From Hoylesella oralis ATCC 33269 (GTDB lineage: Bacteria; Bacteroidota; Bacteroidia; Bacteroidales; Bacteroidaceae), in the NCBI RefSeq assembly GCF_000185145.2, contig NZ_GL833119.1:1418668-1482667 (forward strand): a stretch of 64,000 nt of DNA, in the 5' to 3' direction. A program made the position numbers and the translations under genes. The notes beneath the pieces were generated by a model that saw only the letters and a program-made list of their open reading frames with translations, did not search any database and had not been told where the DNA came from. Below, one piece after another: positions 9,183-17,619 of the stretch (the stretch's first letter is position 1; each line of letters begins with the position of its first letter).

Positions 9183-9923
9183 TTATAGTCTTGTCCGGTA
9201 GCGCAGCATGCGGTAAGCCTCGTCTCTGTTTTTCTTCTTTCCGAAAGCAATTACGGTTGAATTGAACCGCAAGATGTATTGCTTGTTGCTGCTGTAACAC
9301 CATTCCGAGCATTCTGCGGTCGTTATTTCTTTGTAAGGAACGATTATTTTGGTACCTGTTTGGAAGATAAACGACTCGCCGAAAAGAATATCACCGAACA
9401 CACTGCCGGTTTTGATGGGTACTGTATGGGGCGAAAGAAAGTCTTTTTTCGCTGCTTCCTGCTGTTTTTTATCCAGTTTGTCGAGCACCTTGCGGAGCTT
9501 GCGCTTGGCAAATGGCAGCAACAGTTGCGTAAAAAGGAGAAGCGCGATGGCAAGGATACCAATCCAAAACGATATGTCCAGCTGCATCTTAGTATGTTTC
9601 CAAGCCTCTTCAACGGGGTTCGGCCAGATACTTTTCCACTGTGTAAAGTAGATAAGTTTGCTATGATACATTAACCAACCGGCCACCAATATGTATAAGG
9701 TGTCGAGTATAATGAAGACAAGCAGTGAATATGTGATGGGCAAATAGCAGTTTCGCGGGGAAAAGACTTTCATAAAGAAGTCGTAGGCGGGCAGCATATC
9801 GTCGCCGGTTTGTATGGCTGTGTCTTGCAATCGCCGTAATTTTCGTATGTAAAGGTAGAGTCCGGTGCCTGCACATAGCAGGAATAGCAGCGGTCCGCCC
9901 ATCATCGGAAATATTATATCCAT
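9183..9923 (-). CDS. Membrane protein with a YcxB-like C-terminal region
   Basis: This 246-aa protein has three hydrophobic segments: one at the very N-terminus, one near 73-95 (LLVFIILDTLYILVAGWL) and one near 131-150. A cytoplasmic tail follows that ends in a compact region (KIIVPYKEITTAECSEW, YILRFNSTVIAFGKKK). That layout resembles YcxB-like domains, whose function is unknown. It leads the two-gene minus-strand unit and has a good -7 box at 9982-9989. The family assignment is tentative. Confidence 0.6.
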   Translation of the reverse strand: MDIIFPMMGGPLLFLLCAGTGLYLYIRKLRRLQDTAIQTGDDMLPAYDFFMKVFSPRNCYLPITYSLLVFIILDTLYILVAGWLMYHSKLIYFTQWKSIWPNPVEEAWKHTKMQLDISFWIGILAIALLLFTQLLLPFAKRKLRKVLDKLDKKQQEAAKKDFLSPHTVPIKTGSVFGDILFGESFIFQTGTKIIVPYKEITTAECSEWCYSSNKQYILRFNSTVIAFGKKKNRDEAYRMLRYRTRL

Positions 9924-9981
9924 AGAAATGTTTATTTTAAAAAACTTGTATTACGGTTGCTTTCGGTCTTTTGAGCTTGCG

Positions 9982-9989
9982 CAAAGATA
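9982..9989 (-). promoter_or_regulatory. Putative -7 box TATCTTTG for the 9923 gene
   Basis: Reading the minus strand, TATCTTTG matches the Bacteroidetes -7 consensus and lies about 59 bp upstream of the start codon at 9923. The surrounding stretch 9924-10375 has no convincing gene. Confidence 0.5.
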
Positions 9990-10375
9990 ATGAAAAACGG
10001 CGAAACAGGGGGATGGTTTCACGGAAAAATGTTGAAAGCGATGAGGGAAATAACCGTCTCCGTCTTCTTCGGAGGAGTGGAATAGGGAGGTAAAATAAGG
10101 GATGAGGAATGAGCGGAACGTGGCTATTGTTTCAGCAGGCGGAACAGATGGAACACAATGTTGCAGAGAGTGTGATCGGCGGTGAGCGTGCCTATCGGCT
10201 GCCAATGGTGGTTCTATTGAATGTACGTATGGTGTTTGTATTTGTTAAAAGCGATTTATGCCACTCCTCGTTCCCAGTTTTGCCTTCTTTGTTCCTAAGA
10301 AATCGCGGTGGCGTATGCCCGTCTACCAACGAAAAACCCTGCCGCTAATGCGAACAGGGCTAATGAAAGGAGGAG

Positions 10376-10448
10376 TGGTACCACCAGGAATCGAACCGGG
10401 GACACAAGGATTTTCAGTCCTTTGCTCTACCAACTGAGCTATGGCACC
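10376..10448 (-). tRNA. tRNA-Phe (anticodon GAA)
   Basis: On the minus strand the acceptor arm GGTGCCA pairs with TGGTACC (one G-T pair) and A is the discriminator base. The D-arm region is AGCTCAGTTGGTAGAGC. The anticodon arm has GGACTGAAAATCC with anticodon GAA, and the T-arm has GGTTCGATTCC. The length is 73 nt and no CCA is encoded. A near-consensus promoter lies just upstream. Confidence 0.97.
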
Positions 10449-10471
10449 ATATGTTTATCCTTTTGCGGTTG

Positions 10472-10501
10472 CAAAGATAATACTTTTAATTTATACTTCA
10501 A
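10472..10501 (-). promoter_or_regulatory. Promoter of tRNA-Phe
   Basis: On the minus strand, TTG (10499-10501) is followed after 19 bp by TATCTTTG (10472-10479). This is a full Bacteroidetes -33/-7 pair, and its -7 box ends 23 bp before the mature tRNA 5' end. Confidence 0.7.
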
Positions 10502-10615
10502 GATTTGTAATTCATAATTCTTTTCTGCGTTAATGTTTATTAACGGATAGGGTATGCAGTTGTATTACGCAGTTTGCTGATAGGAACGAATGTACACGAA
10601 CAGATAATAAATAAT

Positions 10616-10644
10616 ATTGGCATCGGTAAAATACCGATGCCAAT
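10616..10644 (-). terminator. Terminator of the DUF417 gene
   Basis: This is a perfect 13-bp stem (ATTGGCATCGGTA with TACCGATGCCAAT) and a 3-nt loop. An AT-rich tract follows on the minus strand, about 45 bp past the stop of the DUF417 gene. Confidence 0.75.
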
Positions 10645-10689
10645 TATCGTGAAAAGTATCTTAAAAGTGTATGTACGCACCTATTGGGT

Positions 10690-11295
10690 TTAATGAATGT
10701 GCAGGGAAGACGGCTTTCTGCCCAAGATACGTTGTGCACAATCGGCAAGTACAACTATGGCTCCGGCAAGAATACACGTATCTTTAATAACCAGTCTTCC
10801 GGCTCCTGTGAGCAACGGGAAGCCGTGTTCGCCGCTTCCCATATCGGGTACCCATACTTCAGGTGTGGTGATTAGGAACGACAGAGTGCCTATAGTCATG
10901 ATGATAACGAGGCCGCTACCAACGAAACCCACCTTGGGGAAGAATATTCCAAGCAGCGTCAGTGTGCCTATGGTCATGATGAGAATGCCCAAACCTTTAG
11001 AGAATGTATAGGTATTATTGGCCTCGTGCCACTCGTGCTTAGCCTTATCGAACTCGCCTTCTTTTAGCTTATAATCCTTATATTCGGGTGCCTGTTTGGC
11101 GTAGAAGAAGCTCATAAACGGACTGTTGGCAACGAACGGTACGATTCCCTCGGCCTCGTAATTGAAGAATTTCAGTCCGCCGATCCAAATAAAAATAATG
11201 AATATGGCTACTCGGATAAGGTGAATGCCGAGGTTTTTAAGCGATGCAGACAGTTCGAGAACTATTCCTGTCAATGCATTAAGTTTCTTGTTCAT
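10690..11295 (-). CDS. DUF417 (YkgB-like) inner-membrane protein
   Basis: This 201-aa protein has four hydrophobic segments and the DUF417 signature near the N-terminus (FIWIGGLKFFNYEAEGIVPFVANSP, about residues 35-59). The pattern continues with WVPDMGSGEHGFPLLTGAGR before the last helix. Members are inner-membrane proteins sometimes linked to stress or chloride resistance, but their activity is not established. It is monocistronic, with a -7 box at 11346-11353 and a strong terminator at 10616-10644. Confidence 0.85.
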   Translation of the reverse strand: MNKKLNALTGIVLELSASLKNLGIHLIRVAIFIIFIWIGGLKFFNYEAEGIVPFVANSPFMSFFYAKQAPEYKDYKLKEGEFDKAKHEWHEANNTYTFSKGLGILIMTIGTLTLLGIFFPKVGFVGSGLVIIMTIGTLSFLITTPEVWVPDMGSGEHGFPLLTGAGRLVIKDTCILAGAIVVLADCAQRILGRKPSSLHIH

Positions 11296-11345
11296 GATTT
11301 GTTCTGTTTGTTTGTAATTTGTAATTATTCTAATTATTTGAGCTG

Positions 11346-11353
11346 CAAAGATA
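11346..11353 (-). promoter_or_regulatory. Putative -7 box TATCTTTG for the DUF417 gene
   Basis: A minus-strand TATCTTTG lies about 50 bp upstream of the start codon at 11295. I see no clear -33 element. The AT-rich stretch from here to the groEL terminator at 11695 shows nothing else. Confidence 0.45.
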
Positions 11354-11694
11354 GTCTATTTTATGAAAACGCTTACGGAAATTTCTCTAAAAAAATAAAA
11401 TAGCACGAAATATACCATAAACATGCGATGACAGACGGTGCATGGAGGTGGGGAAAATATACAAAAAATCGGATGTCATCACGACAACCGATTTCCAAAA
11501 ACAAACTACTTAAAAACTAATCTACTAAAACAAATCAAAAATATCTCGCCGGCTTTCCGGCCGTATAGTTTATTGTAAATAGAGATTGATTTTGTTTAAT
11601 TCTGTCTAATTGATGCCACAAAGTTAAGTAGTTTCATGCTAATAACAAAACTTTTTGGTGATTAAATGTTGATTTTAACATAAAAATACTACGA

Positions 11695-11727
11695 AAAGGG
11701 GATGAATTGTAACAATCCATCCCCTTT
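11695..11727 (-). terminator. groEL terminator
   Basis: AAAGGGGATG (11695-11704) pairs with CATCCCCTTT (11718-11727), with further pairing inside the loop. On the minus strand it is followed by a T-rich tract. It lies about 46 bp past the groEL stop. Confidence 0.75.
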
Positions 11728-11772
11728 GTCTTTGTTTTTTATTTCAGTTTCCTACTGATGTTGCATGTGCTG

Positions 11773-13404
<1,632 letters not shown>

Positions 13405-13448
13405 CTAAATGTTTTAAATGTTATTTTTAAAAGTTATGTTTCGGATGC

Positions 13449-13718
13449 TTATTTTACCACTGCGAGTACGTCGCTTTGGCGCATCATCAGGTATTTTTCG
13501 CCTTCTACCTCTAATTCAGTGCCGCTGTATTTGCCGTAGAGCACGGTATCGCCCTCTTTGAGTACCATCTCTTCATCCTTTGTACCGTTGCCTGTTGCAA
13601 CTACTTTGCCGCGTTGCGGCTTTTCTTTGGCCGTATCAGGGATGATAATACCGCCTACTTTCTCTTCAGCCTGTGCCGGAAGTACCAGCACTCTGTCTGC
13701 TAATGGTTTGATGTTCAT
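13449..13718 (-). CDS. groES: Co-chaperonin GroES (10 kDa)
   Basis: This 89-aa protein is the heptameric lid of GroEL. It begins at [12 protein letters not shown] and contains the mobile-loop region [17 protein letters not shown] and the [17 protein letters not shown] end. ATG 13718 is the family start. The frame is open further upstream to 13988, but that part has no GroES similarity. It is the first gene of the groES-groEL operon. I could not find an obvious -7 box upstream. Confidence 0.98.
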   Translation of the reverse strand: MNIKPLADRVLVLPAQAEEKVGGIIIPDTAKEKPQRGKVVATGNGTKDEEMVLKEGDTVLYGKYSGTELEVEGEKYLMMRQSDVLAVVK

Positions 13719-14153
13719 AATTATTATATTAATATGATTAAACGTTTTCGCACGCACTTCAGGCGTGGTAAATGCTCCGTCCGTAAGGTCTTCGGCCTGT
13801 AGGGCGGACACTTGGGGCAATGCGAAAAGTGTGCCAAAGACGATATGTGCCACATCTGTCAGTCTGTGGTGTGACAAATGTGTCATACGTTCCGCATATC
13901 TGTTTTCGAGTGTTCGTATATCTGTCGGGAGGTGAGCATGTATTTCGAGTAGTCTTTCCGCCCTCTTCGTAAGAGAGATACGGCGCATGTTGCAGGCCTG
14001 TTCCTATCTTTTGGTTACCAATATCTTACAAATATTTCGGATAGATAAGTGTTCTAAGTTGCTTAGATATGCTATTTAAGGTCTTTAGATATACCATCTG
14101 TTTCGAAAAGATATCCGGATAACCTATTTTATTTTATTTCTTTTTTGCATAAT
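13719..14153. other. Intergenic region between groES and the restriction-modification island
   Basis: No convincing gene is seen. The minus-strand frame of groES stays open to 13988, but its translation is not GroES-like. The region should hold the heat-shock operon promoter, although no TAnnTTTG box is visible on the minus strand. Base composition becomes AT-rich from about 14030 towards the restriction island. Confidence 0.5.
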
Positions 14154-14168
14154 GCTAATTATAGTATG
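14154..14168 (-). promoter_or_regulatory. Controller operator copy 1
   Basis: GCTAATTATAGTATG is the exact reverse complement of the 15-bp element at 16819-16833. With copy 2 at 14200-14214 it forms an inverted pair around the promoter of the controller gene, the arrangement expected for binding of a C-protein dimer. Confidence 0.7.
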
Positions 14169-14199
14169 TTGTACAGGTTGTGTATTTATCCTACTTTTG
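14168..14199 (+). promoter_or_regulatory. Promoter of the restriction-modification controller operon
   Basis: GTTG (14168-14171) is followed by 20 bp and TACTTTTG (14192-14199), a full match to the Bacteroidetes -33/-7 pattern. Transcription should start within a few bases after 14199, giving a leader of roughly 12-18 nt before GTG 14219. The -33 end touches operator copy 1 and the -7 end touches copy 2. Confidence 0.7.
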
Positions 14200-14214
14200 C
14201 ATACTAAAAATAGC
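14200..14214 (+). promoter_or_regulatory. Controller operator copy 2
   Basis: CATACTAAAAATAGC matches the element CATACTATAATTAGC at 16819-16833 in 13 of 15 positions. It sits over the expected transcription start, 4 bp before the GTG start codon, so a bound regulator could repress its own gene. Confidence 0.65.
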
Positions 14215-14218
14215 AGAT

Positions 14219-14437
14219 GTGAAGTATATAAAGCAAGACGTCCTTGTTCGATTTGGGCAAATAGTTCGGCGGTATAGAGAAGACATGAATATTTCGCAGG
14301 AGGAGCTTGCATTCCGTGCAGGTCTTCATCGTACCTATATCGGTATGATCGAACGTGCAGAAAAGAATGTCACTTTATGTAATATAAAGAAGATAGCTGA
14401 TGCACTCGGTATAGATATAAAAGATTTATTCGACTGA
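14219..14437 (+). CDS. Restriction-modification controller (C) protein, HTH_XRE/Cro-C1 type
   Basis: This 72-aa DNA-binding protein is mostly a helix-turn-helix domain (NISQEELAFRAGLHRTYIGMIER, about residues 24-46). It has the RTYIGMIERxEKN pattern common to C proteins that time endonuclease expression after entry into a new cell. GTG 14219 is preferred: the frame also opens at GTG 14180, but that start lies upstream of the -7 box and would not be transcribed from this promoter. The gene is flanked by matching 15-bp operators and the next gene starts after a single base. Confidence 0.85.
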   Translation: MKYIKQDVLVRFGQIVRRYREDMNISQEELAFRAGLHRTYIGMIERAEKNVTLCNIKKIADALGIDIKDLFD

Positions 14438-14438
14438 T

Positions 14439-14864
14439 ATGGATATCGTACGATTTGAAAATAATTATGTCGCACGGCTGAAAAAGCTTTATCGATTCCA
14501 TATAGAAGAGGCAAATTTTGCCACTGATGGTATACCCAAGCATATTCTTCTTGACCATACAAGGAATATCCACTCGTATCTTATCTTTTGTAAGAAGTCG
14601 GGTGATACCATTTTGAGTTCCTATTGGAACCATGAAACTTTCAGTGGTATGCTTGGTAAGTTTATAAAATCTCAGTTTTCGACTTTAGACAGACCTCTGT
14701 TTCTTATTATAGAAGACGATGATGGAGTATCCAATGTCGTAGAGGGGAACGTAATAAGAGAATATATGTTGGGTTCTCATAAGTTGGATGAATTGAGTAA
14801 GTTTATCCTTAACGGAATGGATCGTTTGCCCGAAGTGGTACTTAAAATCTCGAATGAACTATGA
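14439..14864 (+). CDS. Unknown 141-aa protein in the restriction-modification operon
   Basis: I do not recognise this 141-aa protein. It has no signal peptide, membrane segment, cysteine cluster or helix-turn-helix motif. The most distinct stretch is acidic (FLIIEDDDGVSNVVEGN, about residues 88-104). It starts 1 bp after the controller stop and its own end overlaps the nuclease start by 4 bp (ATGA), so it is translationally coupled to both. Position suggests an accessory or specificity role for the nuclease, but this is inference only. Confidence 0.7.
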   Translation: MDIVRFENNYVARLKKLYRFHIEEANFATDGIPKHILLDHTRNIHSYLIFCKKSGDTILSSYWNHETFSGMLGKFIKSQFSTLDRPLFLIIEDDDGVSNVVEGNVIREYMLGSHKLDELSKFILNGMDRLPEVVLKISNEL

Positions 14865-15652
14865 AACAAGAGGTAGAATTATATAGAGAACTCATCGATT
14901 TTTGTAACGAGCATCAGAATGAAATAGAGAAGAAATTCAAACGTCTTTTAACTTTTACTGATTTTAATGTAACCTGTTATAAAGAGATGTTTTGGAAACA
15001 GAGAAGGACATCGGCACCGATTTCTGTAAAAGAACTGAAAGAACAGATACAAGGGCTTACGGAAATATATAAAAAAGAAGTACCGAAATGCCTTGGAAGA
15101 AGGAATGAATTCTTAAAGGGAATGGACATACAGAAAGGACAGTGGTATGAGAAAGCTCTGCAAATGTTCCTTGCTACGAAAGATATATATGTGAAGAAGA
15201 AAGGATTTCCTTTTCCTGATTTTGAAGTAGTGTCGGGTAATAAAGTCGTTGCTTATTATGAATTGAAATATATTCAGGTACCGTTTATTTATGCCAATAC
15301 TAAAATACACAATACGTACCCTTATGCAACGTCTCGGTATGATTATGAATCTTCTCTTACATTAGATACCGGAAAGAAATTGCAGTTGCAACGAACGAAG
15401 ATAGAAAATGATATTTTACCTTTGGGTATACCGGTATATTACGTTTGGTGGTTCGATAGTTTCCATATTAAGGGCATATTTGCGATGCCGGTACAGGAGG
15501 TGTTTGATTATTATAATCACTTAGGGAACGATCAGTTTACAAGAAAAACGCGCGAGGGAGACGCCATCGCTCATCAAGAGATAACCAAGATATATCCACC
15601 GATGTTGAATATGATAACATTCAAAGAGTTTATAACTTCGTTAAAACAATAA
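14861..15652 (+). CDS. Putative type II restriction endonuclease, PD-(D/E)XK fold
   Basis: This 263-aa protein has the layout of a PD-(D/E)XK nuclease: a conserved-looking Gly-x3-Glu (G93, E97), then P119-D120, then E134-L135-K136 at the end of a beta strand. These residues would bind Mg2+ and cut DNA. It sits in an operon with a controller protein and upstream of two DNA methyltransferases, so restriction is the likely role. The recognition site cannot be read. Two methyltransferases would fit an asymmetric target. The N-terminal third is a helical, basic region of unknown function. Confidence 0.7.
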   Translation: MKQEVELYRELIDFCNEHQNEIEKKFKRLLTFTDFNVTCYKEMFWKQRRTSAPISVKELKEQIQGLTEIYKKEVPKCLGRRNEFLKGMDIQKGQWYEKALQMFLATKDIYVKKKGFPFPDFEVVSGNKVVAYYELKYIQVPFIYANTKIHNTYPYATSRYDYESSLTLDTGKKLQLQRTKIENDILPLGIPVYYVWWFDSFHIKGIFAMPVQEVFDYYNHLGNDQFTRKTREGDAIAHQEITKIYPPMLNMITFKEFITSLKQ

Positions 15653-15658
15653 CCGATA

Positions 15659-16783
15659 ATGGACTTTTATTTTGTATATAGTTCGGGTGGTGGTGCAGGA
15701 GATTGGAACGGTATAGATCGTATCTTCTTACAATACATGCCCAAGTATTTTAAGGATCATATACTGATTAAGTTCGGCGATATATTCTTTAATCATCGTT
15801 CACATACGAGTATTGTAAAACCTAAAATATGGAATACGGTCGATAATGTCCGTAAGTGGGTATGTGACAATACCGATGATCCGGTGATGCTGAGGCCGAG
15901 TAATCTGATTATGGATGTAGGAACGACCAAGATGGTGAGCTATATAACGGAAAAATATGATAATATCAACGCCGAAGAAATTATTTGGAAATTCGATGAT
16001 ATTATGGAGAAAGAACAGATACTTGATAAGTATTGCTCGGTCATCAATAGTTCTTCTATCGATAATGCCGTTACTTTTGATATTCCGAACTTGTTTAAAG
16101 TAAGGACACAAAGTGGTAATATAAGTAGGGATTTGTTTAGTGATACCGTAAATAAGAGACAGTTGATAGATGCTTGCATCAGGTATGCTAACATAACATA
16201 TCGCGGGACCGGAAAGAATACAGATAAGCTGTTGACCATTATAAATGTCGCTTGGACAAATGAAGATATAGAGTATTATCTGTCACAACTGGATTATATG
16301 CCGACGAAACTTGGTATAGGTGGACTTGCCGATTATCCTAAAAATAAGATGCAGGTACGCTTACAAGCAATGGATAATCTATTGCATTTAGAAAGATTTA
16401 ATAAGGTTCATTTCTTGGGATGCGGCGGTATAGCCAAAGCAGAAATAATAAAGAATACGCTTGGAAATAATAAATGTTTTTCTGTAGATAACACTACAGC
16501 TTACAATAGAGCTATTGACGGTAACACAAAGAATACGGCTTTTTCGGGTTATTTTGATTACGTGACGAAGAAATTGATTAGAATTACTCCCGATACATAC
16601 CGCAAAATACTCAAACTTCATGAGGCGGCGTTGGAGGTAGCATATTTCAATATGTCTGATATGAAAGAAATACTCAAAGGTATTCTTCTGCATCAATCGG
16701 GGCAATCTTCCTCATATACCTATGAGTGTAGGGCAAGGTTAATAATTCATAATTTCGATGTATTTAGGTATAATGCTCGGTAG
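15659..16783 (+). CDS. TGT-superfamily base-exchange enzyme (DpdA-like) in the restriction-modification island
   Basis: This 374-aa protein matches the tRNA-guanine transglycosylase fold in ordered motifs. VTFDIP (D141) lines up with the TGT FDEC/acid region, LGIGGLA (218-224) with the TGT AIGGLA loop, and HFLGCGG (251-257) with the LMGVG strand. FSVDNTTAYNRA (about 274-285, candidate nucleophile D277) lines up with the region of the catalytic Asp. The cysteine cluster and histidine of the TGT zinc site are not present after D277. TGT enzymes exchange guanine in tRNA; DpdA relatives insert 7-deazaguanines into DNA. The operon context favours DNA, but this is inferred. It lies 6 bp after the nuclease gene. 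Confidence 0.65.
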   Translation: MDFYFVYSSGGGAGDWNGIDRIFLQYMPKYFKDHILIKFGDIFFNHRSHTSIVKPKIWNTVDNVRKWVCDNTDDPVMLRPSNLIMDVGTTKMVSYITEKYDNINAEEIIWKFDDIMEKEQILDKYCSVINSSSIDNAVTFDIPNLFKVRTQSGNISRDLFSDTVNKRQLIDACIRYANITYRGTGKNTDKLLTIINVAWTNEDIEYYLSQLDYMPTKLGIGGLADYPKNKMQVRLQAMDNLLHLERFNKVHFLGCGGIAKAEIIKNTLGNNKCFSVDNTTAYNRAIDGNTKNTAFSGYFDYVTKKLIRITPDTYRKILKLHEAALEVAYFNMSDMKEILKGILLHQSGQSSSYTYECRARLIIHNFDVFRYNAR

Positions 16784-16786
16784 AAA

Positions 16787-16818
16787 GTTGGCAGAGTTAT
16801 GGAAAAACAGTAATTTAG
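16787..16818 (+). promoter_or_regulatory. Promoter of the methyltransferase genes
   Basis: GTTG (16787-16790) is followed by exactly 20 bp and TAATTTAG (16811-16818). This is the same -33 sequence and spacing as the controller promoter, with one mismatch from TAnnTTTG. An operator copy follows at once, so the methyltransferases probably have their own controller-responsive promoter. Confidence 0.6.
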
Positions 16819-16833
16819 CATACTATAATTAGC
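16819..16833 (+). promoter_or_regulatory. Controller operator copy 3, before the methyltransferases
   Basis: CATACTATAATTAGC is an exact inverted copy of 14154-14168 and matches 13 of 15 bases of 14200-14214. It lies 3 bp before ATG 16837, directly after the -7 box, just as copy 2 does at the controller gene. Only one copy is present here, against two at the controller promoter. Confidence 0.7.
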
Positions 16834-16836
16834 TTT

Positions 16837-17619
16837 ATGGATAAGATATTCAATCATAGTAGTGAGTTCATGAGCGAAATACCAGATAAGTCTGTTTCAC
16901 TTATGGTTACTTCTCCGCCTTACAATATAGATATTTCTTACGGTAATAAGTGGAAAAACAGACGTATTGTAAGCTCTAAAGGGAAGAAGTATGCCGATAA
17001 GCAATCCGAAGCAGATTACCGAAAGATGCTGGATAAGGTGATCAAGGAGACCAAACGAGTGTTGAAAGACGACGGCCAAATTTGGTTCAATATCAAGAAT
17101 AGATACGAGAACTGTGTAATACAGCCCCCGTTTTGGATAATGGAATATTTTAAAGATATGTACCTTAAGAATATTGTTATTTGGAATTTCGACTGGGGGG
17201 GAGCTACTCAAAAACGTTTCTGTTCAAGATACGAATATGTGTTCTTTTTTACGAAGAACAAGGATAAATACACATTCAATTTGGATGATGTGAAAATTCC
17301 TGCCTTGAACTATCGTCCCGATAGGTATAAAAGCCAGTTGAAAAATCCTACGGATGTTTGGAAAATATCGTTGGTAAGTGGAAATTCGCCGGAACGTACA
17401 GAGCATCCTTCCCAGTATCCTGAAGAACTTGTAGAGCGTATTATTAAAGTCGGAACCCACGAAGGAGACCTCGTACTCGATCCGTTTATGGGTAGCGGAA
17501 CGACAGCTGTCGTAGCTAAAAGGCTCAATCGTCGTTATGTGGGCTACGAAATAGAGCCGGAATATATCGAAATTGCAAATAAAAGACTTGAGAATAATGG
17601 CGGGACAGATTTATTTTAG
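16837..17619 (+). CDS. DNA methyltransferase 1, beta class (probably N4-cytosine or N6-adenine)
   Basis: This 260-aa S-adenosylmethionine-dependent DNA methyltransferase has the catalytic motif TSPPYN at residues 25-30. The AdoMet-binding motif DPFMGSGTT follows at 215-223, which is the beta-class order. S-P-P-Y is more usual for N4-cytosine enzymes, though not exclusive to them. It would protect one strand of the nuclease target. The gene has its own promoter and operator copy and overlaps the second methyltransferase by 23 bp. Confidence 0.92.
   Translation: MDKIFNHSSEFMSEIPDKSVSLMVTSPPYNIDISYGNKWKNRRIVSSKGKKYADKQSEADYRKMLDKVIKETKRVLKDDGQIWFNIKNRYENCVIQPPFWIMEYFKDMYLKNIVIWNFDWGGATQKRFCSRYEYVFFFTKNKDKYTFNLDDVKIPALNYRPDRYKSQLKNPTDVWKISLVSGNSPERTEHPSQYPEELVERIIKVGTHEGDLVLDPFMGSGTTAVVAKRLNRRYVGYEIEPEYIEIANKRLENNGGTDLF

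Noticed and set aside
13719..13988. N-terminal extension of GroES in the open minus-strand frame
   Set aside because: GroES of normal length starts at 13718; the upstream translation has no GroES similarity.
14180..14218. Upstream GTG start for the controller gene
   Set aside because: It lies upstream of the -7 box at 14192-14199, so it would not be in the transcript from that promoter.
15659..16783. A canonical queuine tRNA-ribosyltransferase (tgt) gene
   Set aside because: The zinc-site cysteines are missing and the gene sits in a restriction-modification operon, so a divergent TGT-superfamily call is safer.
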